Positions 46,601 through 59,800 of a stretch of DNA of 64,000 bases are shown in pieces. The notes beneath the pieces were generated by a model. It did no database searches and was not told where the DNA came from. It saw only the letters and a program-made list of their open reading frames with translations. This DNA is from Rhizoctonia solani (taxonomy: Eukaryota > Basidiomycota > Agaricomycetes > Cantharellales > Ceratobasidiaceae): positions 1,116,001-1,180,000 of the forward strand of contig NC_057384.1 of the NCBI RefSeq assembly GCF_016906535.1. The letters run 5' to 3'. How positions within the stretch are numbered: position 1 is the stretch's first letter; each line of letters starts with the position of its first letter. The position numbers and the translations under genes were made by a program.

Positions 46601-49102
46601 TCCCTTGGGGCCCAAGAATTCAAGATACACGCGCCGCAATTCAACGAAGTGCTCCCGGTTCCATTCAAATCGTGCGGATCGACGTTGCCTTCTTTTCCCT
46701 CGCATGCATGGGATATATCCAAGATTGGTATGCTTAGCGTAACAACACATTGGGCGCAAAAGGATAGCAGTTGCCGTGAATGTATATATTGCTACAATAC
46801 ACCAGGGCGAGTGTACGACTCAGTTGGGTATGGATTGATCCGGTTATTTTGTATATGATGATCCCCAAATGTACCGAGGTCGAAACGAACCATGGATGGG
46901 GTCGAAACCAACGCAGGCTAGAGCCGCAGGATGCCGCCTGAACTGAGGTCACCAGCAGCGTCCGTAGTCTAGATCCTCAATCCTATGGTCTGTTACATGA
47001 TCAGTATGGTGATGACGAAAGGTATTACGCTGTCCTTCCAAACAAACATCTGCCGAGTCTGAGTTCCAAAGTGAGCCCGGCACGGTAGAATCTGTATGAC
47101 GAAGGTGGGCGCACTGAGCACCACCCTACGAGACAAATCGTGTGACTACGCGATCCTCAAACGGACAGATTTGGGTGTCCTTCTGCGTGGATTGGCCCGG
47201 CCTCTTTCGAGGGATCGGTGAGGAGACCGACTCCATGCACATAGCCACAGAAATACACGATTTCAGCTAGCCGTATTAGTATTGAGCTGTCCCAGTGGCG
47301 AGAATGATTTATAATAAATAAGACAATTTTTCCAAGCGGTGGGAATCGAGTCGGTTAGCCGACCTCGTGAATATGATCGAGTTTGAAATTGAGAAATCCA
47401 AGTCGAAATGTAAGATAATTAATTCGTGTCAGGTTAAGCCTGCGGATCTAGAGCCAGAGGTGTCGACCGGCAACCAAGATACGACTCTCAAAAAGCACAG
47501 CAGTCCAAAAAACCACGAACTAGTTTCAGCTTAACGCGCGTCAAGGAAATCAGCATTCCGACATCAAACAGTCGCGTTCAAGTTGCCAATCAGATAGACA
47601 GCCGGGTTGATAGATAGTTAGATAGTCGAGAAATATGCGTCCGGGATGTCACTGTCGACCCAGACGTTGTTTCATATATGCGACAGTCTGGACTTCAAGT
47701 CTGCAAGTGCATTATCCGCAACTGTCCACATGGCGTGTTTCGGCTGTCGAAGAAATCCGTACGGCGCATATATCGAGTCTGTTTGAAATCTCAGCGGGTG
47801 GAATTACGAATTGTCAACGGCAAAGCCTGGGTGGGACAAAATATGACAATCTAGTTCTTGTTCAGTCTTCTCCGTGATAAGAAGGGGTTCCGAGAGGTCT
47901 GGGCAATCACTCCAATTGTCGAGATGTGGCCGGTCCTGTATTCAGTCGTCTAGGCAGCCACCGCGAAGCTGGAGACTATAAACGATCCAATGGAATCGGT
48001 TATTTCTTTCCGGATACTATAAAATATGTGTAACTTAACAGAAAAAAAAAAGTTTACCGGCTCGGGAATCTATGTAGACAATGCAACTTAAATACAATGA
48101 ACCACGAGTAAGCTTCGCGCAAAAAAGTTCACATACACTCACGATAGGGTCATATTCCTTGATTCCCTGATGGGTCCGGTAAACTCTCATGCGCTCGTTA
48201 AACTATAGACCGGAATTGGCATAGGTTCGTTCGAATTTAGGGGAATATGAACGAAATGGCGCAAAATGAACATACGAACCGGGGAATACATGCGTACGAG
48301 CGCATGGAATGAACCCGGCTACAAGGAAAATGAACCATGGGTAGGGAATCGGTCTAGCCTCGTTCTGAACTGTCCGTTCTTTGTAGTCTTGTTCTGTTTG
48401 TTTGTAGTCTTTCTGTCGAATAGAGAGGAACCTTTCCTGAGGCTTCGTTTAATCTATGCCCTGTAGTCGTCGGGGCGCTGGGCAAAGCACCCTTGGAATT
48501 CTTAGAGGTTTGGCCAAGGTGCTTCGGAATAGTAATACTCTGGGCGGCGGGTCGAGGGTAAATGTTGGAATCTTCAGCGTGGTGGAGGGTGGCTTTTGGA
48601 ATATTCATAGAGTTAGTAGTTGATAGCAGCAGCAGTTCTCTAAGCGAAGTCCAAATCACCTTGCCAAGCGAGAAAAAAAAGCCCAACGGAACGAGGTCGG
48701 TGAATTGAGCAGAATCGAGACGGAATTGGAAACCCTGACCAGCTCGAGAGTGTATACGTATACATGGATATCACCAGGCGAGATAGGACACAAGAGTGCC
48801 AGGTCATGGTGCTCGGTGCGTGTCGCCAGCTACAACCCCCATCAGACTGCGTTGAAGACCGGTCAAACCCAAATGGCCAGATCGCTCCGTATCCGGCGGT
48901 GTGATACCCCCGAACGAGTCGGCGCAACAAGTCCAATACAAAAAAAGCGATCGAATGCAACTCACTCGAAGTTCGACTCATCCATTAAAAGTAACCGCGC
49001 TCGCATATACCCCCCTCCACCTATCATCGATCATGACGGATCCCAACCGAACTCGCCGGCGGCAACTTTTCTAGAACCTTTTCAAATCCGTGCGAGGGTT
49101 CC

Positions 49103-49121
49103 TTCTCTCTCTCTCTCTCTT
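49103..49121 (+). repeat. TC dinucleotide microsatellite
   Basis: About nine TC units in a pyrimidine-rich context. Confidence 0.9.
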
Positions 49122-49402
49122 TTGCTCTCTCCGCTTGACAATTCAGTCAAAAGCTGGAACCTGCTGCGACCGATGACGCGTTAGAAGCTGTGTGCTGAGA
49201 TGATGTGGTCTGGACATTTGAGTCATGGACCGCCGAGAGACGGTTAGAAGGAGATGTGGGGAGGGGAGGGAGGAAGTACAGCGAGAAGTGTTCCTGTGGG
49301 CGTTTTCAAACATACCAGGGATACGTATATCGAATGTATCGGACCGGACGCAGGATAGACGTTCGGACCACGACCCACTTCTTCTCTCTGTATGTGTGCG
49401 CA

Positions 49403-49418
49403 TCTCTCTCTCTCTCTC
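49403..49418 (+). repeat. TC dinucleotide microsatellite
   Basis: About eight TC units, 280 bases after the first array. Confidence 0.9.
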
Positions 49419-50955
49419 CCCGAATATGCCACTCGCCTATGTAGTATCGCGGGGATAGAGTTTCCCGAGCACCGGTTGTATCTTCGGTTCGAATACACGT
49501 CCGTGCGACCTCCGGAATAGATCGGGTGGGTGAAAATGGATAGCGAATAGTGAATCACGAACAGAAAGGACCGGAATCAACTCGACACAACGTTGTGCGC
49601 GGGTATTTCCTGCACAATCGTATTCGTGTTCGTGCGAAATAACCATGACCAAACGCGTACGCCGGTTCGCATGGGAAGCATGAATGATACCTCAGAATCA
49701 GTATCATGTCATGTCATGGTAATAAAGTATAGTTTATGCGGGTGCCTGGGCCGTAGGTCGCATGACGCCGTGCATGTGAGGTATTTGTCGTTTGCGGGGT
49801 GTTCAGGTTGCATGCGTGGTGGGTGGGTACGTTACCCGGTTTGGGCATTGTATTTGTAGTTCCGTATGATTATGAACGGGTCATTCGTCACTTAGGCGTG
49901 AATCGGAAGAACCACAAGTCGAGGATCGGGAGAGTGAGGGTAAGAGAAGAGTACGTGATAGTCAATGACCCGGTGGACACCTAGGTCAAGAAGTAATAGC
50001 AAAGAGCAAGGTCATGGTAGACTATGCGTCTGGGCGCTTGTTCAAAATCGAAGTATATAATCCGTCGAGTAAGTATCATTGTATCATACATAAGGTTTAT
50101 TCGGGCTAAGCGTAGCATGTTGTTTATGCATACACCCCTTCTGAGGTTATTTCAACACTAAACAATAGGGCCTAGATCTAACTCACTCTTTTAAAGATAA
50201 CTTAAAACCATCTCCTCGCCAGCCCTCTAGCCAAATGAGATCTGAATCTAGGTATGATTATCAATTTTTGACTCTGGAGATAAGTGTAAATTTTGTGACA
50301 ACGGGGATCTAAGAGTGCCTGGAGGAGATCTGATATTTACCTAGAAAAGGCACCTAGATCTCGGGGAGTGAGCTAATCCCTATCCCTGTCAGACTGAAAG
50401 TGCGCCATCATAAACTTTTTACCAGATCCAGGCAAGAGCTCGTCAGATCCAAGACATAGCTCGCATCCAAGGAGCAAAGAGCCTTGGGAGCCCAGGCTCA
50501 AATAAAGATGCAGGAGTCGAGCTGCGAGCGCGCTCAAATGTGCGGAATGTTAGTTGTCGGAGCCCTGTGAACTGAGCGAGGAGCGCGGGAGCGAAATGGT
50601 GATAATTAAGCTATATCTAGCATACTCCTCTACCACTCAGTCTCAAACGGACAAAACCCGATCGGGGGGTGATCACTCGCGAAGTTGGGCATCATGACAA
50701 TCACATAGGTACCATAAATGGACAAACAAAACATGCACATGAGATAGAGAGACACAGAGAGAGGAACAGAGTGATAACTTTAATTTAACAGAATTAGGCG
50801 GGAGAGATAATAGTAATGGTACAGCGAAAAAAAAAAGACGAACGAGCGTGCTGGGCGTGCGAGGGTCATGGCGTGGTCGGGGCGATATAGAACGGAGCAA
50901 GTGGGGTGTGGGGGAGATGAGGGGAAGAGCAAGGGGGCGAGGGGACGAAAGAGAT

Positions 50956-51691
50956 TTAGAGCTTGAGGGACTCGAGGTTGGCAAGTCCACGCTCGTAGGG
51001 GAAATCGGCGCCCCAGAGCTCGACAACGAGGGAAACCTCACGCATTGCCGTTCGGAGCTCATCGACGACTTTTCGGGCCATGTTCATATCCTCTACCCGG
51101 CCGGCCATGAGTTCCTCCTTGCTCGACTGTACGGCCTGGGCAATGTCACCGTCGACCACGGCGAGAGTATCAGCCAATGGGCCGTCTTCTGTCCAGCGGA
51201 GATCGACGGTAGCACGGACAATGACGACGAGGAGTGTGAGCGAGTGGAAACCCATTCCAGCACCAAAGTGAGCACGGGAGCGGGCAAGGAGGTCGTAGAG
51301 AGCAGGAGTGGGCCGGGGATCAGAGGAGGTGTTGAGGTGGGTGAACAGCGACGAGGGGTGTGGCGGTGTCTTTGGGCAGCTCTGGGCAAGTCGGGAACGG
51401 GCGACGGCAGCAAAGGCAGAGGCGGTGGCAGGGGGCCGGTTGCGAGGAGCGAACGCACAATGGCACGCAAACTACATGACGGTGGTGGTGGTCAGGAATA
51501 GGTGGTGGTGGGGCAGAGATCAAGACTCACTCGTCAACGTTTGAATTGGCAATCAGGGTGTCAGTCATGAGATTGCTATAGAATACGGGGGTTAGCGAAT
51601 GGCGCCTGAAAGCGAGCGAGCAAACTCACACATGGCCCAAGACTGGGCGAGTCTTGAAGGTGGTGGGTGCAGCAGCTACGGGGGCAGGCAT
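50956..51691 (-). CDS. Conserved fungal protein of unknown function, with one frame slip
   Basis: On the minus strand, MPAPVAAAPTTFKTRPVLGH is joined across a short intron to NLMTDTLIANSNVD. A second intron leads to DDLRAIVRSLLATG. The rest lies one base out of frame: ATASAFAAVARSRLAQ, then PTPALYDLLARSRAHFGAGM, VRATVDLRWTEDGPLADTLA, then SKEELMAGRVEDMN and the end ERGLANLESLKL. The break falls on a G run at 51431-51435 (C run in the gene); one extra base there would restore ATGPPATASAF. I have an impression that this protein is conserved among basidiomycetes but can assign no function. It is helical and has no signal peptide. The gene is divergent from the aldo-keto reductase, 484 bases apart, with a TATA-like string (TATATATT on the minus strand) at 51796-51803. 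Confidence 0.7.
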
Positions 51692-51795
51692 TGTCTGTGG
51701 ATATAGTAGAGAGTCTAGTCAAGCTAGTAAGGCTAGTCAAGTGGGACGCGCTGCTGAAAGTTTGGACGAAGTTTCGGTACTCGGCCAGCGCTCGC

Positions 51796-51803
51796 AATAT
51801 ATA
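51796..51803 (-). promoter_or_regulatory. TATA-like element of the unknown-function gene
   Basis: TATATATT on the minus strand lies about 105 bases before the ATG at 51691. CTAGTCAAG occurs twice between them (51714-51742). Confidence 0.4.
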
Positions 51804-52175
51804 GACCCCCGTGGGCCACAAGACAGAAGCCAACGCGAGAAACCGATCCGAAAAAGCGAGCAAGTCCCCTGGGCCGATAGTCTGGCTCGAATGAAAACGC
51901 AAAAGCACCGGTCTCTTTCTGAATAGCCGACGGAGCAACGGGTCCCCACCGCTCAGAGTAGAGTATAACCGGCAACCGGTGTTTATGCGATCGAAACGAA
52001 AAGTCAACGGCGCGACTGAAACCTCGCGTGCCCAATTCCATGACTCTAGTTCGCCCCCCCTTTTTTCGCTTTGCCCGCTCATTTCGGACGGCGCTTGGTA
52101 TATCATCTCCTTTTGCCCTATCCCTAGCCTCGCTCCGTTCTGCTACCACCGGCAAGTCAAAGCCTGCTCCAAATC

Positions 52176-55100
52176 ATGGCCGATCCAAACTCTGTGCCCT
52201 GCCTCGAAACAACCGTACTCGGGCCCTTTACTGTCCCGCGCGTATGGACTGGTCTCTGGCAGCTCTCCTCCCCTGCCTGGGGGACCGCCCCATCCGGAAA
52301 AATAAAGCGCGAGATGGCCCGCCATGTCGCAGAGGGTTACACCGCATTTGGTCCGTCCGTCCAATGAGATTGTCCTCCATAATATCATGACACTTTCCTT
52401 TTCTAGACATGGTAATGTCTTATTACTTCTCTTGTTTGTCCATCTGAAGCCAACCCCTGGCTCTTGTCTTTGATATATTGCAGGGTGAGTCCGTGTAATT
52501 ACATTCGATCGCATCAATGCGAATTGACTCGCTCTAGCGGATCACTATGGGAGTGCTGAGCTCTTATTCGTAAGTCGAGTGGCTATATTGGGAATTATCA
52601 AACTCTCTGTCGCCCATCGCCCAGAAGACGGATCGAGTTGCGGTGGGCGCGACCCAGAAAACTGCGAGCGCCATTTATGTTTCATTCACGATCTGTTCCG
52701 TCATTCTTGATTCTCCCGTCTCCATTTTCGCGATTGACTCGCTCACCCATACGTTCTCGACCTTTCTGACGATCTTATTCTAATCTCTTCTAGGGCCAAT
52801 TTCGCCAAACACTAAGTGATCCATCGATCGTCGTCGGCGCCACCAAATGGTGCGTGTTTGCGCCCACTGTCGTCACCCGTGCTGTCGTCGAGGAGGGTGT
52901 ACGTGAACGTATGGAGCGTATGAAATACGACAAGGTCGATTTGCTTCAGGTGAGCGAGCCTTGTGCTTCTGGCCAGTTCTTCCGTGCATAAGCCCATGCC
53001 CAAAACGCATGCACCGGCCTCGGTCTCGGTCTCGGTCCCGGCACAAACAAATATGCTCCTATTCCCCGCCCCGGCGGCTGTTGGATCGGCATTGCAGGGT
53101 CGCATTGTCTAGACTCTCTTGCTGGGCTGGGCCTCGATTAGGCTGGAATACACCGTTCCCCTCCCCCGATGTCGCTTATTCCCGGCCACACATACAATCC
53201 AAAAAGAAAATATTGCCCTGGTTGCATTTCGGTAGCACCAGTCTCGTAGCGCTCGGCAACTAGACGTCCATTGCTGTTCCCATTCCCAGTGACGTCTACT
53301 TGTTAAACTACCCACGCACGCTCCAGCCCCGGCAATCTGTCCCTTTTCTTTTCTTTTCTTTTTTCTTCTTTACTGTCCGGTTTAATTTACTGACTACTCC
53401 CGTATGCTTTTTTCGTTCTATTTGCGGCGTGGATGACCGGTACCGGTGCTTGGTCGTGCTTGGGACAATTCATATGATCCCCTTTTTGCTTACCGGGCGC
53501 GCTTGTTGCTTGGGATGCCGTGTCTGTCCGTCGGGGGGATGCACTATGGCACACTGTCCGGACATACCTGCGGCACGCTGCCGTTCGCCCCTGTCTAATC
53601 CCTGCTCACCATCCAATTCCACCATCCAATTCTACACTGCCCCACTCCTACTCTCTTCCTCCCCCCCTTTTTTTTCTCCCTATTCCGCCCTATCTTTGCG
53701 CACTCTATTTTCTTCTCCTTCTTTTCGCCTTATTTCAAACTAATTCAACCCTTGTCCCCTATTGTCCCCTGCCCGTCCCTTGCTCATCCCGAAACCCAAC
53801 CACCACCACAGTTCCACTGGCAAAACTACGATGACAAGGCGTACCTCGATGCACTCGACCATTTGCGGGATATGCGATCCGAAGGCACCATCACCGCTAT
53901 CGGCTTGTGCAATTTCGACTCGATACGAACTGACGAGATTTGTACCCATTTGGGAAAGGGGGTAGTGGTTTCTAATCAGGTTCAGGTGAGTGTAAGCATG
54001 TGGCTGAAGAAGAGAGGGGCTAGGCAAGGCTGGCCGCCATGACCGGAAGAAACAAGAATCATCTGGGCGCTCGCCGGTGTTTATACCCTTGCCCTTTTTT
54101 TTGTGCCACAAACCCTCTCTTGATCTTGTTCCACCTCCCCCCTGACGTACTCCACCTATTCGCAGTTTTCTCTCATCGATGTTCGGCCGTTGCATGGAAT
54201 GGCGGATGTATGCGACCGGCACGGCTTGAAGCTCTTGACCTATGGTAGTCTAGTACGTACCGCTCCTTGTTAGATCCCCGAGAATTCTATTCATCAATCA
54301 ACCCCCTGGCCCCACCTGGCCCCACCCCTGGACCCGCTCGCTTGTCTCCACTCCCAAATCCACTCATTTGTCTTGACGCGCGGATTCATAACTTTTGTAT
54401 ATCGACAAATCATCCTTACGCTTTATGCATCTTAACTCCGATCGTATGATGCGCTTTCACGCGGTCCAATTATCGTTGTGCTGTGTGGCCTCCCGGCACG
54501 ATCCGGTTCGCGTGTCTTATCTCACAACCCAACTATTCAAACGGTTTCCTCCATTTCAACGATTCGACTCGGAATGACGACCTCTGCACTGATTCTGGCT
54601 CAAACGACGCATTCCAATTATTCCATATTCATTCCATTCAATTCCGCTTGATGCAAACCATTTCAATACAACGTCATTTGCGACTCGGGGTGACGCCTTC
54701 CGACCCGTAGTGTGGGGGGTTCTTGGCCGACAAGTGGCTAGGCGCTCCTGAACCGGACGCATACCGCGAGACAATGACGCCTTCTCAACGCAAGGTATGT
54801 GGTGCCGACCTCAGGTTGACGGCATTCTCACATTGCATTGTTTCTCTTTTACTTCTGTTCTTTTCTTGTGTATCCCTCTGTCTTCTTACTTCCTGAACCA
54901 TTGAATCGACTTTTGCCTCGCGGTATCGAATTCGACTTACATCATGCAATCGATTCTGGGTTGCATATCTGCCTATCAACGTCGGCTTATATTATCATAC
55001 GTTGGACGTCTATCCTTACCTCATCCTACTCGCTACTCTAACCAACAACGCCCGCTTGTCTGGAACCCGCTACATTCGCCACACCTCCCGAATCTGGATT

Positions 55101-55841
55101 GCTTACCATGCAACATCCGGCTTATTCATTATCCCCCCCTCTGCTTTGCAACAAAACCAAACACTCCGCGGGGCGGGGTCACCTCGCATCTCTTCTTCTC
55201 GGGACTCATGATCAACTCGCTCGTGGGTGGGTGGGGAAATAGTATCTCGACATGATCGTGTCCGCGTGGGGGACATGGACCTTGTTCCAGTCTCTACTGC
55301 GTGTGCTTCGCAATATTGGCGATCGACACGGTGGGGTGAGTATTGCGAATGTGTCGACCCGATGGGTGCTCGAGCATTCATTTGTCGGGGCGGTTATCAT
55401 CGGTACGTTCTGATCCGGTTCGATTTGGTTGCTTCTTCGTTTATTGATTTTGTTGGAATTGTCTATTTTATTTTTATATTTTTATTGCCTTTTTGCCCAT
55501 GTGGCCGGGCTCTAACTTCATTCCTTCCGCCGTCCCGCGAATCGATTCCCCCTTGCGTGCTGGCAATTGTAAATCAATTCCTCCTTGATTTGCGTTGTGG
55601 TTCTTTGTCGATCCTCGGGTTTTTCATTTCGATGGAATTGCGATATCGGTCCTCGGCGGCTCGGGGTTCAACATGTCTAGGCGCTCGACTCGGTGTATCG
55701 GAGCACACGCGAGATAACCAAAACGCGTTCACGTTCCGCTTGACCGAAGAAGACTTTAGGGAGATCGATGGTGTACTCAAGGACTCCAAGGGTCACCAGC
55801 TCATCCAGACGATCGGCGACTGCGGTTCAGAATACCGATAG
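52176..55841 (+). CDS. Aldo-keto reductase with microexons and large introns
   Basis: Exons 52176-52350, 52407-52411, 52484 (one base), 52538-52569, 52794-52949, 53812-53985, 54166-54252, 54711-54794, 55243-55402 and 55681-55841 total 1035 bases and give 344 residues in phase. These enzymes reduce carbonyls with NADPH in a TIM barrel. The catalytic tetrad is complete: Asp59 and Tyr64 in FDMADHYGSAELLF, Lys89 in VVGATKWC and His125 in FHWQNYDD. Later segments are GTITAIGLCNFDS, NQVQFSLIDVRPLHGMADVC, LKLLTYGSLCGGFLADKWLG and SIANVSTRWVLEH. The end is AVIIGARLGVSEHTRDNQNA, the cofactor-phosphate binding motif. The first three introns are 56, 72 and 53 bases. Later ones reach 862, 458, 448 and 278 bases, long for this genome. 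They are pyrimidine-rich and hold no gene I can see. Substrate unknown. Confidence 0.92.
52407..52411 (+). other. Predicted 5-base microexon of the aldo-keto reductase
   Basis: ACATG lies between the acceptor TTCTAG and the donor GTAATG. It supplies the end of Asp59 and all of Met60 in the conserved FDMADHYG motif. Confidence 0.7.
52484..52484 (+). other. Predicted 1-base microexon of the aldo-keto reductase
   Basis: The sequence ATATTGCAG-G-GTGAGT places a single G between a good acceptor and a strong donor. Without it, joining ATG to CGGATCACTATGGG is out of frame. With it the codon becomes GCG and the family motif DMADHYG is complete. Confidence 0.6.
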
Positions 55842-56898
55842 ACGTCCACGGTGTTCTTTCGTCTCTTTCATCCGGAGAAGAGGGGAAGGGAGGGGGGAGG
55901 TTGTAATCTAATCATACACACGTACACATATTGCATACATGTAGACGACTCTAACTATGTATTTGCCTTCACCACTTTAAATTTGTCTGTTTTCATTTCC
56001 GACAGAATGCTTGCTTTGCCTTTGAAATGAATCAGATGAACCTTGCTGTTCATTTTTCGCTGTGCAAAAGAGACCGGATAGATCGACACCCGAGTCAACT
56101 CGGTAGACATTTGATTCTACCCTGATGCCGCAGTCCAAGAATCCAACCCCCATGGCCACGTCGAAATACATGTGCCAAGCCCAAAAAACCCACGTCTCGC
56201 CTTCTATTTTTTCACTCGCCTCCTTTTTATTTATTTATAAAAATAAAGATAAAATATTTAGAATACCGGCCCCCTCGGTGTTCTCACGAGCTCATTTACA
56301 AAACGGAGGATGTGCAGGGACGGCAGTGTGCGCTCAAGGCGAGTTCGGTAACTAAAACCGTCGATTGGTATTCATTTAGTTTGGTTTCGAGACGGACGTT
56401 TCGGCTTGTGGGCTTGTATGTGTATGAGCTTGAAAGGGTGTGTGTAATATTGGGTATTTGTACGTACTTGGATGTATGATATTTGCCTTTTTAGAGTTAC
56501 GGATTAGTTTATGACGTCTTAACTTGTATTCGTACATCAGGGACATCTTAAACTTTAAGCCATGTGTATATTGTCCTTGGCCTCATTATTATCTTCCCCT
56601 CAAATGCACGAAAGGAGCCGAATCAGGCAGATACCGGCCGTGTTTGGTCAGATCGCCAGGTGAAGCTTCCTGATTTGGCAGGGATCACACATTTCCATTA
56701 CAAAACGAGTGCGGCGAGTATATTTCTCGGTATAGACCGGAGATAAGCTGTTGTAATACAGGATGTGAATATTTAATGAGGCACGACCGGCAAATAGAAA
56801 TCTAAAAACGTCTAGAGATATGCCAGGCAGTATAAAATAGAATAGGTCACCGGCCAGACTTGGACAGGGCCAGGGGTATCAAGTACGATTTGGACGGA
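55842..56898. other. Spacer between convergent genes
   Basis: About 1 kb holding the 3' flanks of the aldo-keto reductase (plus) and the YML020W-like gene (minus). It has an AT-rich patch with TTTATTTATTTATAAAAATAAA at about 56227-56248, an imperfect hairpin that might act in 3'-end formation. Nothing coding. Confidence 0.45.
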
Positions 56899-59800
56899 CT
56901 AGAGCTTCGCAGGCTCCTGGGTAGCACTAGCAGCCGACACCATCGAATGCCGGAGTGGGCTCATTCGAATGGGTGCGAGTTTACGCTGAATGTCGCGCAA
57001 GACAGCGGTCGTGGGTTTCCATTCTGCAAACGAGTCACGCAGCTCTGCGAGTTCGGCAGCAAATATCCGGCTAATTCGTGTATCGGAAATAACAGAGTGC
57101 AGCAGCCACGGTATCTAAGTTCTATTCGTTAGCTTCGTGAACTGAGCTGAGGCATATATCGAGGGAAAGGTAGCGGGGGTGAGGCAAGTTACAATAGGTC
57201 ACCGTACCTCATAATCGTTACGACCCGCACGAGCTTGAAATGCGTCCACCGAAAGCTTGTTGTTGTTGTCCGGGGCTAAATCAGAAGTCTCAAACATGTA
57301 TCGCACGGCAAGACTGGATCTTGAATTGAGCCTCCAACTCGCTGATCAGACTTGAATAGCACTTACGTGTACGGCCCAATGTCCTCGTATGCGCTGTAGA
57401 GGTGTGTCAGCCCCCCTAGTCAATAACCATACGAAAAACACTCACGTCGAATGACCAATACCGCTCAACTAGTTGACTTGCTGTCAGCCTCCGGGGTAGA
57501 TACCACAAACGGAATTACTTACGGATCCGGCTGTCGCCTCGGACAGGTGCACGACTACGAGTTGAAATCGCAATCGGTCAGCGACATAGATCGGTGATAG
57601 ACTGGGAGTGATACATACTCAATCCATGTTCGTCAAGGCCAGCATTCTTCACACGTAACAACAATACAAGAAGATTACTTAAAAAGTCGGATGAACTGAG
57701 AATTTGCCATGTGAGCCAAACAGGTCTCGATATACACTGCGGCCACAACTCACCTGTACGCATCCCCGTCAAGGAAGAGCCCACGCAAAATGAGAGGATG
57801 AGATGCGGCTACGAATGCACCGGAGTAAATCTGCAACGCAATGCAATGTTATTGGTAGTTGGGTCGAGGGCGTCGGCCAGACCTACCGGAACAACCTGGT
57901 CATTTAGCGAGGCAATGTAAACAAACTTGGTCCCATGATCAAGAGCAGTCGATAGCGCTGCCACGTAGTTTCGGGAAACCTCGCTTTCAGTATTCTGGCA
58001 AGAAGGGATAAGTAATGTACGATAAAGGGCAGCACGCGTCACCGAGGTCTGACCTGGAATTCGAAAAGCTCCCGTGCGGCCTGTGATTCGAACCACTGCA
58101 AATACGGCTGGGCAAAAGCGGAGGAATTCAAGGAATACAAAGGCCCCATATGGATACCACACATTGCCAGGCAGCAAACACGATGAGGCGCTACTGGAGG
58201 TAGGACGCCGGTTTGTTCAGTCGCACGGTTTACGGCTATGAGGATCGCCCCGTAAGGTTTCAGTGGGGACCTTGGTCAAGAGGTGGGGAAAACTTACCCT
58301 CACGATTGGTCCTAGTGCGAATATGCCCATCCGATATCAGCTTGGCAATCAGATGAGTAGATACGATAGAGCCTTGCGAATGTGTGGCGACGAGCACTAC
58401 GTCCGCTCTGCGCGCAATTGATCATGTTATGTCAGGAAAAGCGTATGAGGAATCTGATGGTACCTTACCTATGTAGGTCTGCCAGCCACTGGGGATGCTT
58501 AAGTAGGTCGTCATATAGCCTATAATATTGGGAACCTCAGAACGCCGTCCACGTGCAGTTGGGTGGGGCAAAGATTGAGACTTGCACTTACTTGGCCACC
58601 CTGTGTTGAATTGTTCCTTCACCTTCCAATGGCATTGGTGTAGCGCTCTCTAGCTCGAGATCATGCTTCTCCGCGAATTGCCGAAGCGCTTCCACCCCCA
58701 TAGTTGCAAACTTGACCGAGGTTCCGGTTGGTTCGCCAAATACAGAGCGCACAAGTGGGCCTGGTACACAGATCAGTCTTGATCCGACAGTGCGAGAAAC
58801 ATGAACATACCAGGAAACCATCTAGTAGCGGGGGTTGAATGCACAATCAGTAAAATTTAACGCAAATCATATGCTAAGGATGTTAAGAGCGAGATGGTCG
58901 GACATATTGCACGCACCCGTGAACACCGATCACGGCTGCCCGTATGGGACCAACCATATCGCCAAGAGCATTGTCTTGACCTAGCACGCTAAACACACGA
59001 GGAAGTTCGTTTCCAAAATCATCTGTCGGGAGTGAACCAAAGACGGAATGAGACCGAGTGTTACCGGGACGTGGGTGCCTCGTTCGGACTACTGCCGGCT
59101 CGACGACGGCGAAATTCGCTCGATTCGTGAGTCTGTACCTCTCCATCACTTGACGTTGGTATTCCTCCATTTCAGCATTGACCACATTTGGGACGATAGC
59201 TCTGTCCGAGGGATTGGTATTGAATAGCATTGTTGATATATTCTTCACTTTGCGCTTCAATCCCCAAGATCCCATAGGGGTAGGGCCGGATGTACCGGGG
59301 AGTGGAGCTGAAGTGCGGGGTGGAACGCATCGCGGTACCGTGTAAAAGGTATCGCCAAACGTCGGCAGGAGCAGGTTCGGGAAGGTTTCCTTTGCGGAGC
59401 GAGCACTGGATGCCGAGGACTTCTTCCCCTGGGAGATAATAGATGCCTTGTGCTTGACAGATGGTGAATCAGTCAGAGGAGAGGCAGGTTTGCTAGTTGC
59501 GACCGCGGTTGTCTTTCGGGCTCGGGCGATGGGCGTTGTACTGGGATTGGACGTCTCGACTTCCACAGCCCCAGCTAATTCGTTCTCGTCAATGTTCATG
59601 ACTTCCATGTCGTTGGCATTTTCCGCGCGCTGATCGATGGCCCGGCCATCGGACATTGTGGGAGCCGACCGACTTGCGGCGCTAGAAAAGTACGAAACCC
59701 AAGATGATTTGGTGGCAGTGTTGAGGACTGGACCTGGAAGCGCCGGGATGACAGAGGGGCCTTGCCGGGCAAGTGCTTCTTCCTTGACGAGCTCAGCTTG

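Larger units (their letters stand above)
43684..50955. other. Long gene-poor stretch
   Basis: About 7.3 kb with no gene I can support. Contents seen: a T run near 46168-46182, A runs near 45245-45254 and 48043-48051, two TC microsatellites (listed separately), and several AGATCT-containing words clustered at 50170-50360. A 77-codon frame at 44174-44407 (opening MCATFQDPRNQ) has no supporting features. It looks like diverged non-coding or old repeat DNA. Confidence 0.5.

Noticed and set aside
50165..50380. Cluster of AGATCT-containing words with GAGTGAG/CTCACTC near both ends, possibly a MITE
   Set aside because: Only short words match and the orientation is inconsistent; no continuous inverted arms.
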